Assembly (NCBI RefSeq): GCF_037392515.1
Contig: NC_090283.1
Coordinates: 17,369,001-17,433,000, forward strand
Length of the DNA stretch: 64,000 nt
From: Haliotis asinina
Taxonomy: Eukaryota; Mollusca; Gastropoda; Lepetellida; Haliotidae
Direction: 5' to 3'
The position numbers and the translations under genes are program-made. Shown in pieces: positions 34,301-47,300 of this stretch (position 1 is the stretch's first letter; every line of letters begins with the position of its first letter). The notes beneath the pieces are model-generated. The model saw only the letters and a list, made by a program, of their open reading frames with translations. It was not told the DNA's origin and ran no database searches.

Positions 34301-36010
34301 ACTACGTATGGTACTGGATGTCATTTACAAAGTCTTAAACTACGTATGGTACTGGGTGTCATGTCCAAAGACTTAAACTACGTATGGTACTGGGTGTCAT
34401 TTTCAAAGTCTTAAACTACGTATGGTACTGGATGTCATTTACAAAGTCTTAAACTACGTATGGTACTGGGAGTCATTTTCAAAGTCTTAAACTACGTATG
34501 GTACTGGGTGTCATTTCCAAAGTCTTACATTACGTATGGTACTGGGTGTCATTTCCAAAGTCTTAAACTACGTATGGTACTGGGTGTCATTTCCAAAGAC
34601 TTAAACTACGTATGGTACTGGGTGTCATTTCCAAAGACTTAAACTACGTATGGTACTGGGTGTCATTTCCAAAGACTTAAGCTACGTTTGGTACTAGGTG
34701 TGATTTCCAAAGACTTAAGCTACGTTTGGTACTGGGTGTCATTTCCAAAGTCTTAAACTAAATATGGTACTGGGTGTCACTTCCAAAGACTTAAGCTACG
34801 TATGGTATTGGGTGTCATTTCCAAAGTTTTAAGCTACGGATGGTACTAGGTGTCATTTCCAAAGTTATAGGCTACGCATGGTACTGGGTGTCATTTGCAA
34901 AGTTTTAAGCTACGTATGGTACTGGGTGTCATTTCCAAAGTTTTAAACTACGTATGGTACTGGATGTCATTTGCAAAAACTTAAACTACGTATGGCACTG
35001 GGTGTCAGTTCCAAAGTCTTAAACTACGTATGGTACTGGGTGTCATTTCCAAAGACTAAAGCTACGTTTGGTACTGGGTTTGATTTCCAAAGACTTAAAC
35101 TACGTATGGTACTGGGTGTCATTTACACAGTCTTAAACTACGTATGGTACTGGATGTCATTTCCAAAGACTTAAACTACGTAAGGTACTGGGTGTCATTT
35201 ACAAAGTCTTAAACTACGTATGGTACTGGGTGTCATTTCAAACGTCTTAAACTACGTTTGGTACTGGGTGTCATTTACAAAGTCTTAAACTACGAATGGT
35301 ACCGGATGTCATTTACAAAGTCTTAAACTACGCATGGTACTGGGTGTCATTTCCAAAGACTTAAACTACGTATGGTACTGGGTGTCATTTGCAAAGTCTT
35401 AAACTACGTATGGTACTGGGTGTCATTTACAAAGTCTTAAACTACGTATGGTACTGGGTGTCATTTCCAAAGACTTAAAATACGTATGGTACTGGGTGTC
35501 ATTTCCAAAGACTTAAACTACGTATGGTACTGGGTGTCATTTCCAAAGACTTAAACTACGTATGGTACTGGGTGTCATTTCCAAAGACTTAAGCTACGTA
35601 TGGTACTGGGTGTCATTTCCAAAGTCTTAAACTACGTATGGTACTGGGTGTCATTTCCAAAGACTTAAAATACGTATGGTACTGGGTGTCATTTCCAAAG
35701 ACTTAAACTACGTATGGTACTGGATGTCATTTACAAAGTTTTAAACTACGTATGGTACTGGGAGTCATTTCCAAAGTCTTAAACTACGTATGGCACTTGG
35801 TGTCATTTCCAAAGACTTAAACTACGTATGGTACTGGGTGTCATTTCCAAAGACTTAAACTACGTATGGTACTGGGTGTCATTTCCAAAGACTTGAACTA
35901 CGTATGGTACTGGGTGTCATTTACTAAGTCTTAAACTACGTATGGTACTGGGTGTCATTTCCAAAGACTTAAACTACGTATGGTACTGGGTGTCATTTCC
36001 AAAGACTTAA
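28330..36010. repeat. Two tandem blocks of 3.6 and 4.2 kb
   Basis: Markers at 28765, 29297 and 29677 recur 4176 bp later (32941, 33473, 33853), and one at 31362 recurs 3609 bp later (34971). The difference is a 568-bp tandem duplication (30283 to 30851) present only in the first block. Apart from it the blocks match variant for variant. Confidence 0.85.
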
Positions 36011-37189
36011 ACTACGTATGGTACTGGGTGTCATTTCAAAAGTCTTAAACTACGTGTGGTACTGGGTGTCATTTTCATACACTTAAACTACGCATGGTGC
36101 TTGGTGTCATTTCCAAAGTCTTAAACTACGTATGGTACTGGATGTCATTTACAAAGTCTTAAACTACGTATGGTACTGGGTGTCATTTACAAAGTCTTAA
36201 ACTACGTATGGCACTGGGAGTCATTTCCAAAGTCTTAAACTACGTATGGTACTGGGAGTCGTTTCCAAAGTCTTGAACTACGTATGGTACTGGGTGTCAT
36301 TTCCAAAGTCTTACATGACGGATGGTACTGGCTGTCATTTCCAAAGTCTTAAACTACGTATGGTACTGGGTGTCATTTCCAAAGACTTAAAATACGTATG
36401 GTACTGGGTGTCATTTCCAAAGACTTAAACTACGTATGGTACTGGGTGTCACTTCCAAAGACTTAAACTACGTATGGTACTGGGTGTCATTTCCAAAGAC
36501 TTAAGCTACGTATGGTACTGGGTGTCATTTCCAAAGTCTTAAACTACGTATGGTACTGGGTGTCATTTCCAAAGACTTAAACTACGTATGGTACTGGATG
36601 TCATTTACAAAGTCTTAAACTACGTATGGTACTGGGTGTCATTTCCAAAGACTTAAACTACGTATGGTACTGGATGTCATTTACAAAGTCTTAAACTACG
36701 TATGGTACTGGGAGTCATTTCCAAAGTCTTAAACTACGTATGGCACTAGGTGTCATTTCCAAAGACTTAAACTACGTATGGTACTGGGTGTCATTTCCAA
36801 AGACTAAAACTACGTATGGTACTGGGTGTCATTTCCAAAGACTTGAACTACGTATGGTACTGGGTGTCATTTACTAAGTCTTAAACTACGTATGGTACTG
36901 GGTGTCATTTACAAAGACTTAAACTACGTATGGTCCTGGGTGTCATTTACAAAGTCTTGAACTACGTATGGTACTGGGTGTCATTTACAAAGTCTTAAAC
37001 TACGTATAGTACTGGGTGTCATTTCCAAAGACTTAAACTACGTATGGTACTGGATGTCATTTACAAAGTCTTAAACTACGTATGGTACTGGGTGTCATGT
37101 CCAAAGACTTAAACTACGTATGGTACTGGGTGTCATTTTCAAAGTCTTAAACTACGTATGGTACTGGATGTCATTTACAAAGTCTTAAA

Positions 37190-40100
37190 CTACGTATGGT
37201 ACTGGGAGTCATTTTCAAAGTCTTAAACTACGTATGGTACTGGGTGTCATTTCCAAAGTCTTACATTACGTATGGTACTGGGTGTCATTTCCAAAGTCTT
37301 AAACTACGCATGGTACTGGGTGTCATTTCCAAAGACTTAAACTACGTATGGTACTGGGTGTCATTTCCAAAGACTTAAACTACGTATGGTACTGGGTGTC
37401 ATTTCCAAAGACTTAAGCTACGTTTGGTACTAGGTGTGATTTCCAAAGACTTAAGCTACGTTTGGTACTGGGTGTCATTTCCAAAGTCTTAAACTAAATA
37501 TGGTACTGGGTGTCACTTCCAAAGACTTAAGCTACGTATGGTATTGGGTGTCATTTCCAAAGTTTTAAGCTACGGATGGTACTAGGTGTCATTTCCAAAG
37601 TTATAGGCTACGCATGGTACTGGGTGTCATTTGCAAAGTTTTAAGCTACGTATGGTACTGGGTGTCATTTCCAAAGTTTTAAACTACGTATGGTACTGGA
37701 TGTCATTTGCAAAAACTTAAACTACGTATGGCACTGGGTGTCAGTTCCAAAGTCTTAAACTACGTATGGTACTGGGTGTCATTTCCAAAGACTAAAGCTA
37801 CGTTTGGTACTGGGTTTGATTTCCAAAGACTTAAACTACGTATGGTACTGGGTGTCATTTACACAGTCTTAAACTACGTATGTTACTGGATGTCATTTCC
37901 AAAGACTTAAACTACGTAAGGTACTGGGTGTCATTTACATAGTCTTAAACTACGTATGGTACTGGGTGTCACTTCCAAAGACTTAAACTACGTATGGTAC
38001 TGGGTGTCATTTCCAAAGACTTAAGCTACGTATGGTACTGGGTGTCATTTCCAAAGTCTTAAACTACGTATGGTACTGGGTGTCATTTCCAAAGACTTAA
38101 AATACGTATGGTACTGGGTGTCATTTCCAAAGACTTAAACTACGTATGGTACTGGATGTCATTTACAAAGTCTTAAACTACGTATGGTACTGGGAGTCAT
38201 TTCCAAAGTCTTAAACTACGTATGGCACTAGGTGTCATTTCCAAAGACTTAAACTACGTATGGTACTGGGTGTCATTTCCAAAGACTAAAACTACGTATG
38301 GTACTGGGTGTCATTTCCAAAGACTTAAACTACGTATGGTACTGGATGTCATTTACAAAGTCTTAAACTACGTATGGTACTGGGTGTCATGTCCAAAGAC
38401 TTAAACTACGTATGGTACTGGGTGTCATTTTCAAAGTCTTAAACTACGTATGGTACTGGATGTCATTTACAAAGTCTTAAACTACGTATGGTACTGGGAG
38501 TCATTTTCAAAGTCTTAAACTACGTATGGTACTGGGTGTCATTTCCAAAGTCTTACATTACGTATGGTACTGGGTGTCATTTCCAAAGTCTTAAACTACG
38601 CATGGTACTGGGTGTCATTTCCAAAGACTTAAACTACGTATGGTACTGGGTGTCATTTCCAAAGACTTAAACTACGTATGGTACTGGGTGTCATTTCCAA
38701 AGACTTAAGCTACGTTTGGTACTAGGTGTGATTTCCAAAGACTTAAGCTACGTTTGGTACTGGGTGTCATTTCCAAAGTCTTAAACTAAATATGGTACTG
38801 GGTGTCACTTCCAAAGACTTAAGCTACGTATGGTATTGGGTGTCATTTCCAAAGTTTTAAGCTACGGATGGTACTAGGTGTCATTTCCAAAGTTATAGGC
38901 TACGCATGGTACTGGGTGTCATTTCCAAAGACTAAAACTACGTATGGTACTGGGTGTCATTTCCAAAGACTTGAACTACGTATGGTACTGGGTGTCATTT
39001 ACTAAGTCTTAAACTACGTATGGTACTGGGTGTCATTTACAAAGACTTAAACTACGTATGGTCCTGGGTGTCATTTACAAAGTCTTGAACTACGTATGGT
39101 ACTGGGTGTCATTTACAAAGTCTTAAACTACGTATAGTACTGGGTGTCATTTCCAAAGACTTAAACTACGTATGGTACTGGATGTCATTTACAAAGTCTT
39201 AAACTACGTATGGTACTGGGTGTCATGTCCAAAGACTTAAACTACGTATGGTACTGGGTGTCATTTTCAAAGTCTTAAACTACGTATGGTACTGGATGTC
39301 ATTTACAAAGTCTTAAACTACGTATGGTACTGGGAGTCATTTTCAAAGTCTTAAACTACGTATGGTACTGGGTGTCATTTCCAAAGTCTTACATTACGTA
39401 TGGTACTGGGTGTCATTTCCAAAGTCTTAAACTACGCATGGTACTGGGTGTCATTTCCAAAGACTTAAACTACGTATGGTACTGGGTGTCATTTCCAAAG
39501 ACTTAAACTACGTATGGTACTGGGTGTCATTTCCAAAGACTTAAGCTACGTTTGGTACTAGGTGTGATTTCCAAAGACTTAAGCTACGTTTGGTACTGGG
39601 TGTCATTTCCAAAGTCTTAAACTAAATATGGTACTGGGTGTCACTTCCAAAGACTTAAGCTACGTATGGTATTGGGTGTCATTTCCAAAGTTTTAAGCTA
39701 CGGATGGTACTAGGTGTCATTTCCAAAGTTATAGGCTACGCATGGTACTGGGTGTCATTTGCAAAGTTTTAAGCTACGTATGGTACTGGGTGTCATTTCC
39801 AAAGTTTTAAACTACGTATGGTACTGGATGTCATTTGCAAAAACTTAAACTACGTATGGCACTGGGTGTCAGTTCCAAAGTCTTAAACTACGTATGGTAC
39901 TGGGTGTCATTTCCAAAGACTAAAGCTACGTTTGGTACTGGGTTTGATTTCCAAAGACTTAAACTACGTATGGTACTGGGTGTCATTTACACAGTCTTAA
40001 ACTACGTATGTTACTGGATGTCATTTCCAAAGACTTAAACTACGTAAGGTACTGGGTGTCATTTACATAGTCTTAAACTACGTATGGTACTGGGTGTCAC

Positions 40101-41340
40101 TTCCAAAGACTTAAACTACGTATGGTACTGGGTGTCATTTCCAAAGACTTAAGCTACGTATGGTACTGGGTGTCATTTCCAAAGTCTTAAACTACGTATG
40201 GTACTGGGTGTCATTTCCAAAGACTTAAAATACGTATGGTACTGGGTGTCATTTCCAAAGACTTAAACTACGTATGGTACTGGATGTCATTTACAAAGTC
40301 TTAAACTACGTATGGTACTGGGAGTCATTTCCAAAGTCTTAAACTACGTATGGCACTAGGTGTCATTTCCAAAGACTTAAACTACGTATGGTACTGGGTG
40401 TCATTTCCAAAGACTAAAACTACGTATGGTACTGGGTGTCATTTCCAAAGACTTAAACTACGTATGGTACTGGATGTCATTTACAAAGTCTTAAACTACG
40501 TATGGTACTGGGTGTCATGTCCAAAGACTTAAACTACGTATGGTACTGGGTGTCATTTTCAAAGTCTTAAACTACGTATGGTACTGGATGTCATTTACAA
40601 AGTCTTAAACTACGTATGGTACTGGGAGTCATTTTCAAAGTCTTAAACTACGTATGGTACTGGGTGTCATTTCCAAAGTCTTACATTACGTATGGTACTG
40701 GGTGTCATTTCCAAAGTCTTAAACTACGCATGGTACTGGGTGTCATTTCCAAAGACTTAAACTACGTATGGTACTGGGTGTCATTTCCAAAGACTTAAAC
40801 TACGTATGGTACTGGGTGTCATTTCCAAAGACTTAAGCTACGTTTGGTACTAGGTGTGATTTCCAAAGACTTAAGCTACGTTTGGTACTGGGTGTCATTT
40901 CCAAAGTCTTAAACTAAATATGGTACTGGGTGTCACTTCCAAAGACTTAAGCTACGTATGGTATTGGGTGTCATTTCCAAAGTTTTAAGCTACGGATGGT
41001 ACTAGGTGTCATTTCCAAAGTTATAGGCTACGCATGGTACTGGGTGTCATTTGCAAAGTTTTAAGCTACGTATGGTACTGGGTGTCATTTCCAAAGTTTT
41101 AAACTACGTATGGTACTGGATGTCATTTGCAAAAACTTAAACTACGTATGGCACTGGGTGTCAGTTCCAAAGTCTTAAACTACGTATGGTACTGGGTGTC
41201 ATTTCCAAAGACTAAAGCTACGTTTGGTACTGGGTTTGATTTCCAAAGACTTAAACTACGTATGGTACTGGGTGTCATTTACACAGTCTTAAACTACGTA
41301 TGTTACTGGATGTCATTTCCAAAGACTTAAACTACGTAAG
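37190..41340. repeat. 56-unit (2128 bp) block duplication
   Basis: Markers at 37196, 37707, 38222 and 38488 recur exactly 2128 bp later at 39324, 39835, 40350 and 40616. A further copy of part of this block follows at 41127. A junction that breaks the normal variant order lies near 38915-38940. Confidence 0.85.
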
Positions 41341-44300
41341 GTACTGGGTGTCATTTACATAGTCTTAAACTACGTATGGTACTGGGTGTCATTTCAAACG
41401 TCTTAAACTACGTATGGTTCTGGGTGTCATTTACAAAGTCTTAAACTACGAATGGTACCGGATGTCATTTACAAAGTCTTAAACTACGCATGGTACTGGG
41501 TGTCATTTCCAAAGACTTAAACTACGTATGGTACTGGGTGTCATTTGCAAAGTCTTAAACTACGTATGGTACTGGGTGTCATTTACAAAGTCTTAAACTA
41601 CGTATGGTACTGGGTGTCATTTCCAAAGACTTAAAATACGTATGGTACTGGGTGTCATTTCCAAAGACTTAAAGTACGTATGGTACTGGGTGTCATTTCC
41701 AAAGACTTAAACTACGTATGGTACTGGGTGTCATTTCCAAAGACTTAAGCTACGTATGGTACTGGGTGTCATTTCCAAAGTCTTAAACTACGTATGGTAC
41801 TGGGTGTCATTTCCAAAGACTTGAAATACGTATGGTACTGGGTGTCATTTCCAAAGACTTAAACAACGTATGGTACTGGATGTCATTTACAAAGTTTTAA
41901 ACTACGTATGGTACTGGGAGTCATTTCCAAAGTCTTAAACTACGTATGGCGCTTGGTGTCATTTCCAAAGACTTAAACTACGTATGGTACTGGGTGTCAT
42001 TTCCAAAGACTTAAACTACGTATGGTACTGGGTGTCATTTCCAAAGACTTGAACTACGTATGGTACTGGGTGTCATTTGCAAAGTCTTAAACTACGTATG
42101 GTACTGGGTGTCATTTCCAAAGACTTAAACTACGTATGGTACTGGGTGTCATTTGCAAAGTCTTAAACTACGTATGGTACTGGGTGTCATTTACAAAGTC
42201 TTAAACTACGTATGGTACTGGGTGTCATTTCCAAAGACTTAAAATACGTATGGTACTGGGTGTCATTTCCAAAGACTTAAAGTACGTATGGTACTGGGTG
42301 TCATTTCCAAAGACTTAAACTACGTATGGTACTGGGTGTCATTTCCAAAGACTTAAGCTACGTATGGTACTGGGTGTCATTTCCAAAGTCTTAAACTACG
42401 TATGGTACTGGGTGTCATTTCCAAAGACTTGAAATACGTATGGTACTGGGTGTCATTTCCAAAGACTTAAACAACGTATGGTACTGGATGTCATTTACAA
42501 AGTTTTAAACTACGTATGGTACTGGGAGTCATTTCCAAAGTCTTAAACTACGTATGGCGCTTGGTGTCATTTCCAAAGACTTAAACTACGTATGGTACTG
42601 GGTGTCATTTCCAAAGACTTAAACTACGTATGGTACTGGGTGTCATTTCCAAAGACTTGAACTACGTATGGTACTGGGTGTCATTTACTAAGTCTTAAAC
42701 TACGTATGGTACTGGGTGTCATTTCCAAAGACTTAAACTACGTATGGTCCTGGGTGTCATTTACAAAGTCTTGAACTACGTATGGTACTGGGTGTCATTT
42801 CCAAAGTCTTAAACTACGTATAGTACTGGGTGTCATTTCCAAAGACTTAAACTACGTATGGTACTGGATGTCATTTACAAAGTCTTAAACTACGTATGGT
42901 ACTGGGTGTCATTTCCAAAGACTTAAACTACGTATGGTACTGGGTGTCATTTTCAAAGACTTAAACTACGTATGGTACTGGATGTCATTTACAAAGTCTT
43001 AAACTACGTATGGTACTGGGAGTCATTTTCATAGTCTTAAACTACGTATGGTACTGGGTGTCATTTCCAAAGTCTTACATTACGTATGGTACTGGGTGTC
43101 ATTTCCAAAGTCTTAAACTACGTATGGTACTGGGTGTCATTTCCAAAGACTTAAACTACGTATGGTACTGGGTGTCATTTCCAAAGACTTAAACTACGTA
43201 TGGTACTGGGTGTCATTTACAAAGTCTTAAACTACGTATGGTACTGGGTGTCATTTCCAAAGACTTAAACTACGTATGGTACTGGGTGTCATTTACAAAG
43301 ACTTAAACTACGTATGGTACTGGGTGTCATTTCCAAAGACTTAAACTACGTATGGTACTGGGTGTCATTTCCAAAGTCTTAAACTACGTATGGTACTGGG
43401 TGTCATTTCCAAAGACTTAAACTACGTATGGTACTGGGAGTCATTTCCAAAGACTTAAACTACGTATGGTACTGGGTGTCATTTCAAAAGTCTTAAAGTA
43501 CGTGTGGTACTGGGTGTCATTTTCATACACTTAAACTACGCATGGTGCTTGGTGTCATTTCCAAAGACTTAAACTACGTATGGTACTGGGTGTCATTTCC
43601 AAAGACTTAAGCTACGTTTGGTACTAGGTGTGATTTCCAAAGACTTAAGCTACGTTTGGTACTGGGTGTCATTTAAAACGTCTTAAACTAAATATGGTAC
43701 TGGGTGTCACTTCCAAAGACTTAAGCTACGTATGGTATTGGGTGTCATTTCCAAAGTTTTAAGCTACGGATGGTACTAGGTGTCATTTCCAAAGTTATAG
43801 GCTACGCATGGTACTGGGTGTCATTTCAAACGTCTTAAACTACGTTTGGTACTGGGTGTCATTTTCAAAGTCTTAAACTACGTATGGTACTGGATGTCAT
43901 TTACAAAGTCTTAAACTACGTATGGTACTGGGAGTCATTTTCAAAGTCTTAAACTACGTATGGTACTGGGTGTCATTTCCAAAGTCTTACATTACGTATG
44001 GTACTGGGTGTCATTTCCAAAGTCTTAAACTACGCATGGTACTGGGTGTCATTTCCAAAGACTTAAACTACGTATGGTACTGGGTGTCATTTCCAAAGAC
44101 TTAAACTACGTATGGTACTGGGTGTCATTTCCAAAGACTTAAGCTACGTTTGGTACTAGGTGTGATTTCCAAAGACTTAAGCTACGTTTGGTACTGGGTG
44201 TCATTTCCAAAGTCTTAAACTAAATATGGTACTGGGTGTCACTTCCAAAGACTTAAGCTACGTATGGTATTGGGTGTCATTTCCAAAGTTTTAAGCTACG

Positions 44301-47300
44301 GATGGTACTAGGTGTCATTTCCAAAGTTATAGGCTACGCATGGTACTGGGTGTCATTTGCAAAGTTTTAAGCTACGTATGGTACTGGGTGTCATTTCCAA
44401 AGTTTTAAACTACGTATGGTACTGGATGTCATTTGCAAAAACTTAAACTACGTATGGCACTGGGTGTCAGTTCCAAAGTCTTAAACTACGTATGGTACTG
44501 GGTGTCATTTCCAAAGACTAAAGCTACGTTTGGTACTGGGTTTGATTTCCAAAGACTTAAACTACGTATGGTACTGGGTGTCATTTACACAGTCTTAAAC
44601 TACGTATGTTACTGGATGTCATTTCCAAAGACTTAAACTACGTAAGGTACTGGGTGTCATTTACATAGTCTTAAACTACGTATGGTACTGGGTGTCACTT
44701 CCAAAGACTTAAACTACGTATGGTACTGGGTGTCATTTCCAAAGACTTAAGCTACGTATGGTACTGGGTGTCATTTCCAAAGTCTTAAACTACGTATGGT
44801 ACTGGGTGTCATTTCCAAAGACTTAAAATACGTATGGTACTGGGTGTCATTTCCAAAGACTTAAACTACGTATGGTACTGGATGTCATTTACAAAGTCTT
44901 AAACTACGTATGGTACTGGGAGTCATTTCCAAAGTCTTAAACTACGTATGGCACTAGGTGTCATTTCCAAAGACTTAAACTACGTATGGTACTGGGTGTC
45001 ATTTCCAAAGACTAAAACTACGTATGGTACTGGGTGTCATTTCCAAAGACTTAAACTACGTATGGTACTGGATGTCATTTACAAAGTCTTAAACTACGTA
45101 TGGTACTGGGTGTCATGTCCAAAGACTTAAACTACGTATGGTACTGGGTGTCATTTTCAAAGTCTTAAACTACGTATGGTACTGGATGTCATTTACAAAG
45201 TCTTAAACTACGTATGGTACTGGGAGTCATTTTCAAAGTCTTAAACTACGTATGGTACTGGGTGTCATTTCCAAAGTCTTACATTACGTATGGTACTGGG
45301 TGTCATTTCCAAAGTCTTAAACTACGCATGGTACTGGGTGTCATTTCCAAAGACTTAAACTACGTATGGTACTGGGTGTCATTTCCAAAGACTTAAACTA
45401 CGTATGGTACTGGGTGTCATTTCCAAAGACTTAAGCTACGTTTGGTACTAGGTGTGATTTCCAAAGACTTAAGCTACGTTTGGTACTGGGTGTCATTTCC
45501 AAAGTCTTAAACTAAATATGGTACTGGGTGTCACTTCCAAAGACTTAAGCTACGTATGGTATTGGGTGTCATTTCCAAAGTTTTAAGCTACGGATGGTAC
45601 TAGGTGTCATTTCCAAAGTTATAGGCTACGCATGGTACTGGGTGTCATTTGCAAAGTTTTAAGCTACGTATGGTACTGGGTGTCATTTCCAAAGTTTTAA
45701 ACTACGTATGGTACTGGATGTCATTTGCAAAAACTTAAACTACGTATGGCACTGGGTGTCAGTTCCAAAGTCTTAAACTACGTATGGTACTGGGTGTCAT
45801 TTCCAAAGACTAAAGCTACGTTTGGTACTGGGTTTGATTTCCAAAGACTTAAACTACGTATGGTACTGGGTGTCATTTACACAGTCTTAAACTACGTATG
45901 TTACTGGATGTCATTTCCAAAGACTTAAACTACGTAAGGTACTGGGTGTCATTTACATAGTCTTAAACTACGTATGGTACTGGGTGTCATTTCAAACGTC
46001 TTAAACTACGTATGGTTCTGGGTGTCATTTACAAAGTCTTAAACTACGAATGGTACCGGATGTCATTTACAAAGTCTTAAACTACGCATGGTACTGGGTG
46101 TCATTTCCAAAGACTTAAACTACGTATGGTACTGGGTGTCATTTGCAAAGTCTTAAACTACGTATGGTACTGGGTGTCATTTACAAAGTCTTAAACTACG
46201 TATGGTACTGGGTGTCATTTCCAAAGACTTAAACTACGTATGGTACTGGGTGTCATTTCCAAAGACTTAAAGTACGTATGGTACTGGGTGTCATTTCCAA
46301 AGACTTAAACTACGTATGGTACTGGGTGTCATTTCCAAAGACTTAAGCTACGTATGGTACTGGGTGTCATTTCCAAAGTCTTAAACTACGTATGGTACTG
46401 GGTGTCATTTCCAAAGACTTGAAATACGTATGGTACTGGGTGTCATTTCCAAAGACTTAAACAACGTATGGTACTGGATGTCATTTACAAAGTTTTAAAC
46501 TACGTATGGTACTGGGAGTCATTTCCAAAGTCTTAAACTACGTATGGCGCTTGGTGTCATTTCCAAAGACTTAAACTACGTATGGTACTGGGTGTCATTT
46601 CCAAAGACTTAAACTACGTATGGTACTGGGTGTCATTTCCAAAGACTTGAACTACGTATGGTACTGGGTGTCATTTGCAAAGTCTTAAACTACGTATGGT
46701 ACTGGGTGTCATTTCCAAAGACTTAAACTACGTATGGTACTGGGTGTCATTTGCAAAGTCTTAAACTACGTATGGTACTGAGTGTCATTTACAAAGTCTT
46801 AAACTACGTATGGTACTGGGTGTCATTTCCAAAGACTTAAAATACGTATGGTACTGGGTGTCATTTCCAAAGACTTAAAGTACGTATGGTACTGGGTGTC
46901 ATTTCCAAAGACTTAAACTACGTATGGTACTGGGTGTCATTTCCAAAGACTTAAGCTACGTATGGTACTGGGTGTCATTTCCAAAGTCTTAAACTACGTA
47001 TGGTACTGGGTGTCATTTCCAAAGACTTGAAATACGTATGGTACTGGGTGTCATTTCCAAAGACTTAAACAACGTATGGTACTGGATGTCATTTACAAAG
47101 TTTTAAACTACGTATGGTACTGGGAGTCATTTCCAAAGTCTTAAACTACGTATGGCGCTTGGTGTCATTTCCAAAGACTTAAACTACGTATGGTACTGGG
47201 TGTCATTTCCAAAGACTTAAACTACGTATGGTACTGGGTGTCATTTCCAAAGACTTGAACTACGTATGGTACTGGGTGTCATTTACTAAGTCTTAAACTA

